DNA from: Cryptomeria japonica
Taxonomy: Eukaryota > Streptophyta > Pinopsida > Cupressales > Cupressaceae
DNA length: 64,000 nt
Direction of reading: 5' to 3'
NCBI RefSeq assembly: GCF_030272615.1
Contig: NC_081413.1
Location: forward strand, 718,165,867 to 718,229,866
Below are positions 21,233 to 34,333 of the stretch, one piece after another. Made by a program: the position numbers and the translations under genes. Below the pieces are notes generated by a model. It was not told where the DNA came from. It made no database searches and worked only from the letters and a program-made list of their open reading frames with translations. Position 1 is the first letter of the stretch. Each line of letters starts with the position of its first letter.

Positions 21233-21812
21233 GAATTGATTATGTGTTGCATTGGTGTTTTATCATTGATGCCAACACATGCTATTTGGATGCTTTCCTG
21301 ACACCCTTCTGGTCCTGGTAGGATGAGTAGTTTCTGGTTAACTTGGATATGGCATGATCCAGTAGGCTCCGATATAGTTTGGTGATGGAATTGGCTTGTT
21401 CATGATACTCATACTCATATTTGGTCAGCTAGTTTTGGTCTAGTGATTGGATGCTATCATGTTTGCTTAGAAGCTTGGTTTCTAGTTTCGGCGAGGGTTT
21501 CATCAGTAGAGCTTTTGGTGAAGATCTTTTATGAATTGCATAAGATGTGTTGGTGCAGCTTCTAGTGGAGTTTCTGGATGCTTTTGGTGATCATGTTTGA
21601 GACTTGGCGGAAAGAGATCATTGCTATGGCATGTGAACCTATATTGGGTCCCGGTTGATCTATCTTATGGACCGACTTTAATATAATGCATGAATAGGAC
21701 CTATTGATGTATTTTTGGGATGTCTTATGTGTTGATATTATTTGTTTGGCCTAAGGACGACATGGTTTGTAATTATGTAATTGATTTATTATCTAGTGGC
21801 CGACCTGATTGT
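21233..21812 (+). mobile_element. copia 3' LTR, second piece, truncated
   Basis: Continues the LTR begun at 1580. It contains ATCATTGATGCCAACAC near its start, as in other copia LTRs of the window. It ends abruptly where the gypsy LTR begins; no LTR terminus is seen. Confidence 0.6.
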
Positions 21813-24474
21813 TATTATTCCATGATTTGGATAACATTTCTATATGTTGATGCTTCATTTATATGCTTTATGATATAGAACTCTACGTGATTTTAGAATA
21901 GGATGAATTTGAGATGATGTATGTCATTTTTGGATTCGCAAGACTTTACTATGATGATAGAATTAGGATGTATGTTTTATGTGTGCATCAAAATTATGAG
22001 AATTATGATAAGTGCTTATGTGGAATTATTCAGATATAAGATATATTGAATTTTTCAAATGTATATTGTATGCAGAGTGTTTGATGTGTATTCTTATTCA
22101 TGTGCTTTATATTATATGAGGTTATTTGAAATTACTAATGTGTACTTGAGATGCGCAGGAAAATTATCCATGTGACCATGGAAATATTATAGAGAACCAA
22201 ACCTAGACCTATGTACATTCATAAAAGTAGGGTTTGTCTATTCAGAGAGACAACACCCTGTTTGTGTCGTATTTTATTTGTAAAAGTGATTGTTGCATGA
22301 ATGTTAAATTTAATTTTGTTTATTTGTGTAAATCCAACAAGAGACAAAATTTCATATATAATTTCGTAAAAGTATTTTTATTGTGTCACTTGACACATGT
22401 GATCGATTTATGTTTTGGATTTTAAAATTTGTCTCTTGGAGGAGTTGTTTAACCATAGTTTTTTCAATTAATTTAATGTAAATCCATAATTGCCTTGGGA
22501 AAAGAATCTTTGGGATGGTCAACTTAAGTTTGACCCGAAAATTAACTTCAGATGGGTTTAAAAAGGGTTAAATGGACACCTAGGGGTAGTTTAATAGGGT
22601 TTCCTAAAGCCCATAAGGTATACCTAAGGGTTAGGAGTAATTTTAGGCATGTACCAACTCTCATGTGACCATTTAGACACCCTAAAAAGTGACTTTTCTA
22701 ACTTGTGCAAAAATTGAAATTAGAAGGATCATCTAAGTTTTAAACTTTCCTTTTGGGTGTGAGATCCCTTTCCCATTTTCTCCTACCTTTCCTTTTCAGA
22801 TTTAGAAACTTGTGAGAACTCTCACTAGGGTCTTCTTAAGCAAGAATGATAGATTTTGTGGGTAATCACCCACTCTCCATTTTTGGAGACAAGAATTTGA
22901 AAGAAAGACGGATTTGGTTTTAGAAAATTTGGCTAAGTGTAGAGAGGCAAGGGTTTGTGGAATTGGGCTGCTCATCTTCAACCAATCTAGCATACCTTTT
23001 GGTAGTTGAAGGTTGGTCATATTTTCTCCTTGTATTTTTTAATATTGCATGTTGTGTTGAAAGGATTTGCTTGTGTAAAAAGGCTAGTTTCTTGCATGCT
23101 TTCCTTGGAAAATTATTGCGTTCTATGTTTTACTATTTTGTATGCATTTTATGTGCTTTGGGAGTAATCAAGGCCTCCTACTCTTGGGAGAGAGGATGGT
23201 CTTGTGGGTGGTAGAAGTGACAGCCCTCGAGTGAGAGGCTCTCATTATGAGAGTGACCACAAGGAATTTTATGTGACCCTTGTTGCATGGCTTGTTTATG
23301 CATTTGGGGGTCATAAGGAGGGAAATAAGGCATGAATGCCTTGGGGGGGCATAATGATGTGGGGTTTTTATACTTATGATGTATTTGATTTGCCATGAGG
23401 TGGCTATAGGTTTTACCATACTTGTAGTCTCCTCAGGGTACTTGGTCCACTACCACACTTGAAAAGACATCACAATGTGTGGTGCAGTGTAGCCCTGGGT
23501 TGGGAATGTGTTTGTGTTTGTTTTTCCCTTGTTTATTGGGTTTGCATGTGTGTTACCTATCTAGGGCTTGGTTCTCTAAGCTCGGGGGTGGCTACCAGTT
23601 AGCCTAGGCTAAGAGGTGAGCTCTCCATGGTCATATCCTTTGATTATTTGCAGGTGGTTGGAAGGAAAGAATAGGACAAGTGGAAGTTTGTTGAAGTGAT
23701 TTGTTGCAAAAAAATATTTGTATATTACTATTTTAGAAAAGTCCTCATTTAATAGGAATGAGAGACTCATTGTAAAGTGACAATAAAAGTCCTTGAAATA
23801 TGTTTTAAAGAGTTGTAATATTTTAGTATGCTAAATTGCAGAACAGAAATAAGTATTTTCTAGTTTTAGATTTCTATGGTTCTGAAAAATAACATTTGTG
23901 TGTATAAGATATTTTGAAAAGAAAGAAAATTGTTTATTTCCTTTACGCATTTTAAATGATTTATTAGAAAAGAAATGGAATTGATTTGCATGCATGTAAT
24001 AGGCCGGAGATAAAACATTTTAGAACTATACATGGAAATGCAAAACTTAACTATTTAAATTTGTTATTTAAATCATTAGCAGAAAATAAAATAAAATAAA
24101 AAATATTATTGTCATCTCTAAGTTTTTATTTAATAAAAATATAGGTTTAAATAGTTACTGTTAGAATTGTCAAATTCTGTCATTTGTTTCTTGCAGAAAT
24201 AAAATCTATTGTTAATCAGATTAATTAAAAAAAATAAAATTCTAAAGATGTTGTGCTAAGTATATTTAATTATGTTATTCAATTTATACTTGCAGAAAGT
24301 AAATCTATATTTAAGTAATCTATCTATTTTATTTTTGCAAATAGGATTTTGATTAAAAAAAAATGAAAACAATGATCCAAACTGAAGAATTTATCTGATT
24401 TGTTAAAATGTTTCAATATAAAAGTATATCAGCATTTATTTATAAAGAAAATGCCCTAGGTTTGTTACTTAATT

Positions 24475-24477
<3 letters not shown>

Positions 24478-24530
<53 letters not shown>

Positions 24531-24650
24531 CATATAAATATGTTTAAATGAGACTCTTTCAAAAGAAAAACATATTGATTAAAATATACTAATGTATATA
24601 TATAAATATATATATATATATATTTATATATTTATATATAAGTTAATAAA
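24478..24650. repeat. TA microsatellites in the gypsy LTR
   Basis: Runs of TATATA at 24478-24528 and 24597-24640, with another at 25149-25222. The corresponding tracts in the 3' LTR (33690-33745, 34258-34312) differ in length, and the first is missing there. Confidence 0.9.
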
Positions 24651-24704
24651 TATTATTAAACGAGATTAATTATTTTTAAAAAAAATATTAAACAACAACA
24701 ACAA

Positions 24705-25020
24705 AAAAAAACCGGTGGCTAGGCTCGGGCCGAACCCATTGTGTGCAGCACAGTGGTTGGCGGGAAAGGTGAACCACTGTGGTTCGCACAGTGGTCAGCG
24801 CAACCTTAGAGCCACCACTATGGGCGACCACAATGGATGACACCACTATGGCATCCACAGTGAATGGCCCGAGGGTCGTCACCGTGGGCAGCCATAGTGG
24901 TCGCCGCCACTGTGGAAACCCACAATGACCAGCGCCCATGGGAACGCCACTGCCCGCCGCCGCCTTAACTAAATCCTCCGCCATGGCCACCTTGGACGAG
25001 CCCGTCCCTGCAAACAAAAG
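24705..25020. repeat. GC-rich CCACTGTGG motif cluster in the gypsy 5' LTR
   Basis: A GC-rich island inside very AT-rich LTR. It carries about ten copies or variants of the near-palindrome CCACTGTGG/CCACTATGG in both directions, within ~240 bases. The 3' LTR holds the same cluster (33815-34115), so it belongs to the element. The 109-codon frame across it (24688-25017, -) has no recognisable domain. A role as enhancer or protein-binding array is inference. Confidence 0.75.
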
Positions 25021-25947
25021 ATAAAACCCTAGCTAGTTAGGGCTAGGGTTAAAGAAGAAGGAAAGATAATAAAGAAATAAAAATGAATATAATTAAAAGG
25101 GGCACTATTTGTATATAAATAAAATTAGGGTTTCATGGACTTTTTAGATGGAAATATATATATATATATATATATATATAGATATATGTATATATATACA
25201 TTTATATATATATATATAAACATAGAGAGAACTAAAATAATATAAACAAAATTGGGTAATTTGATAATAATACTGTTTAAGGAAAATATATATATTTTAA
25301 TTATATATATTAAAGAGTTCCATAATTAATTATTTAAATTAATGTTATTTTAGTTTAAACATTTATTAATAATGTTGCTTAATGGCAAGTGGTAGGTCTA
25401 TTATTTTACTAGTGGTTTAATTTTCTTTTAAATATGTTTTCTTACAAACATAAGGTTATATAAAAAAAAAAGGGGGGGTCTTAGATTTTTCTATTAATTT
25501 GGAGTTTAACCTAAATATAGATTTTGAGATTAAACTTATGAGACAGATTCCATATTGAGTTTAATTGACCACTTAGATGATTTGGTTTAAAACACTTTAA
25601 TTAACATTAAAATAAAACATAGACTTTTATAAACTAAGTGTCAGAACTAATTTAATTAGTTCCTAAAATAAATTATTGGCTATTGAAGATTAATTTTATC
25701 TGCGTCAATTAATTGATTTAGTTAGTTTATTGAGTAAAGTCGATGAGATAATAAATTAAATCCTTTAGTAATTCCGCATTTAATTCTAAATTATTCTCGT
25801 CTACTTGAGTTAGTGTTTAAGTTAACTCAAACATAGTTAAGACAAGATATGTTAGAGCATTTCATATTTGCTAATTTAATGTTTTAAGTTGTGATTTAAA
25901 AAAAATATATTATCCCGTTCTTGCCCTAAATTTTGGGCATGACATTT

Positions 25948-25964
25948 TGGTATCAAAGCAAGGT
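25948..25964 (+). other. gypsy primer binding site (initiator tRNA-Met type)
   Basis: TGGTATCAAAGCAAGG begins three bases after the LTR end. It differs slightly from the common plant TGGTATCAGAGC site for initiator tRNA-Met. Confidence 0.8.
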
Positions 25965-26119
25965 TTCCAACACTAGGAACCTTTCTCCATTACGTTTCAC
26001 TTTAATTATTTAATAAATTTTATTATATTAATTTTCTAGGATATTTAAATTTAATTAATTAAATATTATTCCAAAGAAATTAGTTATTTAATTTATTTTA
26101 TTTTTATTTTTCTCTTAGG

Positions 26120-27031
26120 ATGCCACTAACTAGGCGACAAGCTCGCAAGCACGGAAGGGGTCCTAGGCGTGTATGCATGGCACACAAAGAGGTAGATAGG
26201 GAGGAATCAGTTTTGGAAGTGAACCCAGAAGCTCCTCCCGAACAACCAGTTGACCCAAACCAAAACCTCTTAGAAGCAATCCACAACCTAATTGGTATAG
26301 TCCAGGATAGGATTCCAGCCGGGGATCATCATGTTGAAAATCAGAACTCAAGGAGTCATAGATCGGTTGATAGGGAATGGAGCAGGAGTCCACCTCCTAT
26401 TCCCATAGAGAGTTAGGGTGGGAATGAGCCAGAGTCTATGCACCTACCAGGACCACCTCTAGGGGCAGAGCCAGTGTATTATGAGAGAGCTCGTCGGGAG
26501 CCAAGGGATCTTATCAGGGAGGTTATGTGCCTCCAGCCACCATCTTTTGGGGGATCTACCGATGGGGTAGAAGCTAAGGCTTGGCTTTTGAGCCTTGATA
26601 GGTGCTTTGCATTGCGCTCTTATGAGAGCAATCTAAAAGCACATGTAGCAGTCCATCCGTTGAGAGGGATGGCCTCCACAAGGTGGAGACAGGAAGAATA
26701 CAAGTGTGGTTTGGTTGCTGATACTCTCACATGGGAGATTTTTATAGAGAGGTTCAGGGAGAGGTACTTGTCAGAGCATTACAAACATCATAGGATAGAT
26801 GAGTTCCATGACCTCCAGCAGAAGGGTCTCTTAGTGACCCAGTACGAGAGAAAATTCTTTGAGCTCTTGCCATATGTGGACTATCTAAAGGATGAGAAAA
26901 ATCTCGTTAACCATTTCATCAGAGGGCTGAATGTCAGCATAGTAGGACCAGTGAGGATGTTTGCTCTAGGGAGCCTTTGGGTTGCCATGGAGAAGGCACT
27001 GATAGCAAAGGAGATTCAGGTCAGACCATAG
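26120..27031 (+). pseudogene. gag: Ty3/gypsy gag, broken
   Basis: ATG at 26120 (MPLTRRQARKHGRG). A stop at 26414-26416 splits it; the rest reads on to 27031. The retrotransposon gag domain is clear: PPSFGGSTDGVEAKAWL, then a HPLRGMASTRWRQE-like core and FHDLQQKGLLVTQYERKFFE. A zinc knuckle follows downstream (27345-27395, CFTCGAMWHMARDF); its last Cys is Phe, which breaks the CCHC pattern. Flanked by the primer site and the protease. Confidence 0.9.
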
Positions 27032-27428
27032 GATACTAGGGATCGGTTCCAGAACAGAAACCCTATGCCCCAGACATACGGATTTTAGAAACCCCATTGG
27101 AAGGGAAATAACAGAAACTCACAGGGGTTCTCCAAACCCCCTCCTCTGCAAAGTCACAACAGAACCAGAGGTAGAAGCCTCTGCAATATTAGTAGGGCGC
27201 AAAGCTCAAGCAGTGGCAGTCTTAGGGTCAGAGGTGCCTTACACACCTCCAGTGAGGACTCAGTAGTCCTCTAGGGGTGGGTACAATGGATCTAGCAGGA
27301 CAGGGGGATAGGCTTTCTCTAGGCCTCAAGGCACCCAGTTTCAGGCATGTGGTGCTTGCTTTACATGTGGAGCCATGTGGCATATGGCGAGGGATTTCCC
27401 TCAGGGTCAGATGGAAGGAAATTAGAGG

Positions 27429-27869
27429 ATGGCCACTTCAGAGCCTACAGTTGGTGATATGTGTAGGTCCCATAGAGTATTTGCAGCGGTTGACAACCAC
27501 CAGGCTGAGCATCAGGCCATGGTCATTGAGGCTATAGGTATGATCAAAGGTAATAGTGTATCTATATTATTTGATTCAGGAGCTACTGACTCTTTTATTT
27601 CTCCATTGGTTGTGGAGCATTGCGGGCTAGTGGCAACTAGACAGGGTGTCAGTTGGGAAGTGGAGTTAGCTTCAGGGGCTAGAGTGTCAGTGGAATCAAA
27701 GGTTAGGGCATGTCAGCTGCAGATTGGCAATACCACCACTTTATTAGACCTTAGAGTTACACCACTTGGATCTTATGGTATTGTACTTGGCATGGATTGG
27801 CTTTACGCCCACAGAGCCAAGATGGATTGTTGTAGGAAGGAAATCAAGTGTGAGGATGATCATGGTTAG
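27429..27869 (+). pseudogene. pol: Ty3/gypsy aspartic protease region
   Basis: Contains the catalytic LFDSGATDSFIS motif (27568-27603) and the downstream GIVLGMDWL (27780-27806), which define plant gypsy protease. The domain itself is open, but the reading on both sides is broken, so no processed product is expected. Confidence 0.9.
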
Positions 27870-27989
27870 GCCATAGTAATCACTAAGATTCAGAGACTCA
27901 TGTCTCTTCGTATGATCTTCGTAATGCAGCTTAAGCGGAGCATGTGAAAGGGATGTCAAACTTTTTCCATCACTATCAGTGATAGGGAG

Positions 27990-29573
27990 GAAGAGGATGA
28001 AAAAGAAACATCAATTGATGACCATCCTATCCTTAAGGAATATTCAGACATGTTTCCCTCAGAGCTACCTAGAATGCCACCCTGTAGAGAGATTGACTTT
28101 CATATAGACCTTGTACCAAGAGTTGAGCCAATTTCCAGAGCACCTTATAGGATGACCACAAATGAGCTTAATGAGCTCAAGATGCAGCTTGAGGAACTAC
28201 TAGAGAAGGGTCACATTCATCCTAGCGTATCCCCTTGGGGTGCACCAGTCATCTTCATGAAGAAGAAGGACATATCTCTCTGATTATGCATGGATTATCG
28301 ATAGTTAAACAAAGTAACCATCAAGAACCGATATCCTTTGCCCAGAATTGATGATTTATTCGACCAACTTCAGGGTGCCAAAGTATTTTCCAAAATTGAT
28401 TTGAAGTCAGGATACCATCAGCTGAGAATAGTGGAGAGCGATATCCACAAGACCGCATTTCGCACTAGATATGGCCACTATGAGTTCGCCATGGTACCAT
28501 TCGGTCTTACGAATGCTCTCGTTGTTTTCATTAGCCTCATGAATGGGGCATTCTGCATATTCCTTGACCATTTTGTGATCGTGTTCCTTGATGATATTTT
28601 GATATATTCTCAGAATGAGAAGGAGCATGAGGAGCACCTGAGGTAGGTTTTGCAGTGTTTGAGGGATAACCAGTTGTTTGGTAGTTTGTCAAAGTGTGCT
28701 TTCTTTCGATCAGAGGTCAAGTACCTTGGGCACATTATTTCTGGTGAGGGGATCTCAGTTGACCCATCAAAGATCAGAGCTATTATGGATTGGCCAGTGC
28801 CAACCAGTGTGACAGAGGTTAGGAGCTTCATGGGCTTAGCAAGTTATTATCGACACTTTGTTGAGGGATTCTCTAGAGTCGCACATCCTATTACTTCTCT
28901 TCAGTGTAAAGGAAAGAAATTTGAGTGGACAGAGAAGTGCAAGAGGGCCTTTTAGGAACTCAAAAAGGCACTTACTAGTGCACCTATCCTTGTAGTACCA
29001 GATCCCTCAGTTGACTTCATGATTTGCACAGATGCTTCCTTAGAGGGTTTAGGAGTAGTCCTTATGTAGGATGGTAGGGCTATAGCTTTTGAGTCTAGGA
29101 AACTTAAGACTCATGAGCTTAAATACCCTACCCATGACCTTGAGCTTGCAGCAGTAGTGCATGCACTTGTGAGATGGAGAAACTTCCTGTTGGGTCATCA
29201 TTTTGAGCTTCATTCAGACCATCAGAGTCTAAATTACATATTCACTCAGCCGAACCTTAATGCACGTCAGAGGAGATGGATGGAGTTCTTGTACGAGTAT
29301 GATTTTGATGTTCATTACATCAAAGGGAAGGAAAGCGTAGTTGCAGATGCTTTGAGTAGGAGATGTCACGAGGTATACACCATATCTATGGGCATGGATT
29401 TGAGGGACCGTATACTACAGCAGTTGCTAGAGGATGGATGGTATTCAGAGGTTTGTCAAGTGATACAAGCTCAGGATACTCTGGAAGGGAAATATGTGGA
29501 TTATACTTTGGAGTCCGATGGACTATTACGCCATAGAGGGTGCATCTATGTACCTTCTTCCAGGGGATTGTGA
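27990..29573 (+). pseudogene. pol: Ty3/gypsy reverse transcriptase and RNase H, broken
   Basis: RT: IDFHIDLVPRVEPISRAPYR (about 28080), the VSPWGAPVIFMKKKD block, [29 protein letters not shown] and the active site FLDDILIYS (28581-28607). RNase H: CTDASLEGLG (29026-29055), RWRNFLLGHHFELHSDH and KGKESVVADALSRR (29323-29361). Stops at 28281, 28302, 28644, 28953 and 29067 each fall where the family has Arg or Gln, so they look like CGA to TGA and CAG to TAG changes. Confidence 0.93.
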
Positions 29574-30866
29574 GAGTTCGTTGTCATGAAGGCTCATAGA
29601 GCTCCTTATGTAGCACATCCTGGAGTTAAGAAGATGCATGCTAACTTGAGACAGCTATATCATTGGCCAGGAATGTGGCAGCTCATTGCTGAGTTAGTAG
29701 CCCGATGCCTCGAGTGTCAGAGAGTAAAGGTGGAGCACCACCATCCAAGTGGGTTGCTCTAGTCTCATGCTATACCAGAGTGGAAGTGGGATACTATATC
29801 CATGGATTTCATCATTGGTCTTCCTATGTCATCTCATCGCCATGATGCTATCTTGGTGACAGTCGACAAGTTGATGAAAGTGGCCCACTTTTCACCAGTT
29901 CAGACTACCTTCACAACACCAACAGTGGCATAGGTGTTCTTACGAGACATTGTCAGACTTCATGGCATTCCACGCAAGATTATTTCTGATAGGGATTCCC
30001 TCTTCACTTCTTCCTTTTGGAAGGCATTACAGGCAGCTATGGGCGCTAAGCTCAATTTCAGTACAGCCTATCATCCAGAAATAGATGGTCAGATAGACAG
30101 GGTTAACCAGGTGTTAGAGGATATGCTTCGCATGTATGTCATGGATCATCAGACCAGATGGGAAGAGTACCTTCCCTTAGTGGAGTTTGCCTATAACAAT
30201 GGGCATCACACTTTCTTTAGGGATGCCACCCTATTAGGCATTATATGGCAGGCCTTGTAGGACACCATTGAGTTGGGACCGTATAGAGGACAGAGTTGCT
30301 ATTGGTCATGAGATAGTTCGGGATATGGAACGACAGGTGGATTTGATTAGGCAGTGTCTTAGAGAGGCACATGATAGATAGAAGAAATATGCAGATGTGA
30401 AGAAGATAGATCATAGCTACTTTGTTGGAGATAGAGTTTTCCTAAGAGTGCGACTGCATAAGAGTCCAATCCATTACGAAAAGGGTTCTAAGCTCGCACC
30501 TCGCTTTGTAGGACCATTTGAGATCCTGGAGAGGATAGGACCAGTTGCCTACCGTTTAGCATTGCCACCTAGCCTGTCACACATCCACGATGTGTTTCAT
30601 GTATTAGTTTTGAGGAAGTATATTTATGATGAGTCTCATTTATTAGATTGGGATGCCTTGCAGGTGGAGTCGGATGGGCAGCTAGCTTTGGAGCCCATTC
30701 GTATTTTGGCATGTCAGACGTTGGCCCTTCGAGGTTGAGAGCTGGACCAGGTTAGGGTCCAGTGGGATTGCTATGATGAGGTTATGGCTTCATGGGAGGA
30801 CACAGCATGTATGAGATCAGAGTACCCCCATCCTTTTGATGAACTCCAGGAGGAAGTTCATGCCTA
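29574..30866 (+). pseudogene. pol: Ty3/gypsy integrase and C-terminal chromodomain-like tail, broken
   Basis: The zinc-binding HHCC region reads HPGVKKMHANLRQLYHWPGM then CLECQRVK (about 29610-29735). The catalytic core has WDTISMDFIIGLP (first Asp, about 29790-29828), ISDRDSLFTSSFWK (second Asp, about 29981) and STAYHPEIDGQIDRVNQVLE (Glu, about 30060-30119). The tail reads FVGPFEILERIGPVAYRLAL, HIHDVFHV, then VQWDCYDEVMASWED. That last block resembles the degenerate chromodomain of Tekay/Del-type chromoviruses. Stops at 29760, 29931, 30379 and 30736 and a frameshift near 30210 disable it. Confidence 0.9.
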
Positions 30867-30877
30867 GAGGGGGAGGG
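30866..30877 (+). other. gypsy polypurine tract
   Basis: AGAGGGGGAGGG immediately before the LTR start TGTGACGCCC. Confidence 0.85.
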
Positions 30878-33800
30878 TGTGACGCCCTACCCCGGCTCGG
30901 TCTAGCATTTCAGTGATTTTTATGTTGAGACTATTATGGATGCTTTATTTTTATGCATTATGGATTTAGAACTTATATTATTCCATGATTTGGATAACAT
31001 TGCTATATGTTGATGCTTCATTTATATGCTTTATGATATAGAACTCTACATGATTTTAGAATAGGATGAATTTGAGATGATGTATGTCATTTTTGGATTC
31101 GCAGGACTTTACTATGATGATAGAATTAGGATGTATGTTTTATGTGTGGATTAAAATTATGAGAATTATGATAAGTGCTTATGTGGAATTATTCGGATAT
31201 AAGATATATTGAATTTTTTAAATGTATATTGTATGCAGAGTGTTTGATGTGTATTCTTATTCATGTGCTTTATATTATATGAGGTTATTTGAAATTACTA
31301 ATGTGTAATTGAAATGCGCAAGAAAATTATCCATGTGACCATGGAAATATTTTGGAGAACCAAACCTAGACCTATGTATGTTCGTAAAACTAGGGTTTAT
31401 CTATTTGAAGAGACAACACCCCGTTTGTGTCGTATTTTATTCGTAAAAGTGATTGTTGCATGAATGTTCAATTGAATTTTGTTTATTTGTGTAAATCCAA
31501 CAAGAGACAAGATGTCATGTATAATTTCGTAAAAGTATTTTTATTGTGTCGCTTGACACATGTGATCGATTTATGTTTTGGATTTTAAAATTTGTCTCTT
31601 GGAGGGAGTTGTTTAAACATAGCTTTTTCAATTAATTTAATGTAAATCCATAATTGCCTTGGGAAAAGAATCTTTGGGATGGTCAACTTAAGTTTGACCC
31701 GAAAATTAACTTCAGCTGGGTTTAAAAAGGGTTAAATGGACACTTAGGGGTAGTTTAATAGGGTTTCCTAAAGCCCATAAAGTATACCTAAGGGTTAGGA
31801 GTAATTTTAGGCATGTACCAACTCTCATGTGACCATTTAGACACCCTAAAAAGTGACTTTTCTAACTTGTGCAAAAATTGAAATTTGAAGGATCATCTAA
31901 GTTTTAAACTTTCCTTTTGGGTGTGAGATCCCTTTCCCATTTTCTCCTACCTTTCCTTTTTAGTTTTAGAAACTTGTGAGAACTCTCACTAGGGTCTTCT
32001 TAAGCAAGAATGAGAGATTTTGTGGGTAATCACCCGCTCTCCATTTTTGGAGACAAGAATGTGAAAGAAAGATGGATTTGGCTTTAGAAAATTTAATGTG
32101 AAAGAAAGATGGATTTGGCTAAGTGTAGAGAGGCAAGGGTTTGTGGAATTGGGCTGCTCATCTTCAACCAATCTAGCATACCTTTGGGCAGTTGAAGGTT
32201 CGTCATATTTTCTCCTTGTATTGTTTAATATTGCATGTTGTGTTGAAAGGATTTGCTTGTGTAAAAAGGCTAGTTTCTTGCATGCTTTCCTTGAAAAATT
32301 ATTGTGTTCTATGTTTTACTTTTTTGTATGCATTTTATGTGCTTTGGGAGTAATCAAGGCCTCCTACTCTTGGGAGAGAGGATGGTCTTGTGGGTGGTAG
32401 AAGTGATAGCCCTCGACTGAGAGGCTCTCGTTATGAGAGTGATCACAAGGGATTTTATGTGACCCTTGTTGCATGGCTTGTTTATGCATTTAGGGGTCAT
32501 AAGGAGGGAAATAAGGCATGAATGCCTTGGGGGGAATAAGGATGTGGGGTTGTTATACTTATGATGTATTTGATTTTCCATGAGGTGGCTATAGGTTTTA
32601 CCATACTTGCAGTCTCCTCAGGGTACTTGGTCCACTACCACACTTGAAAAGACATCACAATGTGTGGTGTAGTGTAGCCCTGGGTTGGGAATGTGATTGT
32701 GTTTGTTTTTCCCTTGTTTATTGGGTTTGCATGTGTGTTACCTATCTAGGTCTTGGTTCTCCAAGCTTGGGGGTGGCTACTAGGTAGCCTAGGCTGGGAG
32801 GTGAGCTCTCCATGGTCATATCCTTTGATTATTTGTAGGTGGTTGGAAGGGAAGAATAGGACAATTGGAAGTTTGCTGAAGTAATTTGTTGTAGAAAAAT
32901 ATTTGTATATTACTATTTTGAAAGGTCCTCATTTAATAGGAATGAGAGACTCATTGTAAAGTGACAATAAAAGTCCTTGAAATACATTTTAGAGAGTTGT
33001 AATATTTTAGTATGCTAAATTGCAGAAAAGAAATAAGTATTTTCTAGTTTTAGATTTCTATGGTTCTGAAAAATAACATTTGTGTGTATAGGATATTTTG
33101 AAAAGAAAGAAAATTGTTTATTTCCTTTATGCATTTTAAACGATTTATTAGAAAAGAAATGGAATTGATTTGCATGCATGTAGTAGGGTAGAGATAAAAC
33201 ATTTTAGAACTATACATGGAAATGCAAAACTTAGTTATTTAAATTTGTTGTTTAAATCATTAGCAGAAAATAAAATAAAAATAAAAATATTATTGTCATC
33301 TCTAAGTTTTTATTTAATAAAAATATAGGTTTAAATAGTTACTATTAGAATTGTCAAATTTTGTCATTTTTTTCTTGCAGAAATAAAATCTATTGTTAAT
33401 CAGATTAATTAAAAAAAATAAAATTCTAAGGATGCTATGCTAAGTATATTTAATTCTGTTGTTCAATTTATACTTGCAAAAAGTAAATATATATTTAAAT
33501 AATCCATCTATTTTATTTTTGCAACTAGGATTTTGATTAAAAAGAAATAAATACGATGATCCAAACTAAAGAATTTATCTGATTTGTTAAAATGTTTCAA
33601 TATAAAAGTATATCAGCATTTATTTACATATAAATATGTTTAAATGAGACTCTTTCAAAAGAAAAACATATTGATTAAAATATACTAATGTATATATATA
33701 AATATATATACATATACACACATATATATATATATTTATATATAAGTTAATAAATATTATTAAACAAGATTAATTATTTTAAAAAAAAATATTAAACAAA

Positions 33801-34256
33801 AAAAAAAAACAACAAACCGGTGGCTAGGCTCGGGCCGAACCCACTGTGTGCAGCACAGTGATCGGCGGGAAAGCCGAACCACTATGGTTCGCATAGTGGT
33901 CAGCGCAACCTTAGAGCCGCCACTGTGGGCGACCACAGTGGACGGCGCCACTGTGGCATCCACAGTGAATGGCCCGAGGGCCATCACTGTGGGCGGCCAT
34001 AGTGGTCACCGCCACTATGGAAACCCACAGTGAGCAGTGCCCATGGGAACACCGCCGCCCACTGCCGCCTTAAGGAAATCCTCCACCATGGTCGCCTTGG
34101 ATGAGGTCATCCCTGGAAACAAAAGATAAAACCCTAGCCGGTTAGGGTTAGGGTTAAAGAAGAAGGAAAGATAATAAAGAAATAAGAATGAATAAAATTA
34201 AAAGGGGCTCTATTTGTATATATATAAAATTAGGGTTTCATGGACATTTTAGATGG

Positions 34257-34333
<77 letters not shown>

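Larger units (their letters stand above)
21813..25944 (+). repeat. Ty3/gypsy 5' LTR (missing its first ~98 bases)
   Basis: Aligns with 30976-40303 (less the nested insertion) to its end GGGCATGACA. The first ~98 bases found in the 3' LTR (30878-30975, starting TGTGACGCCC) are absent, so the 5' edge is truncated. Compared with the 3' LTR it has an extra ~100-base segment with a long TA run. Length ~4.1 kb. Short open frames inside (22957-23214, 24688-25017) recur in the other LTR and show no known domain. Confidence 0.92.

Noticed and set aside
22957-23419. ORFs repeated in both gypsy LTRs
   Set aside because: They recur only because LTRs are duplicated; the copies differ in length and no domain is seen.
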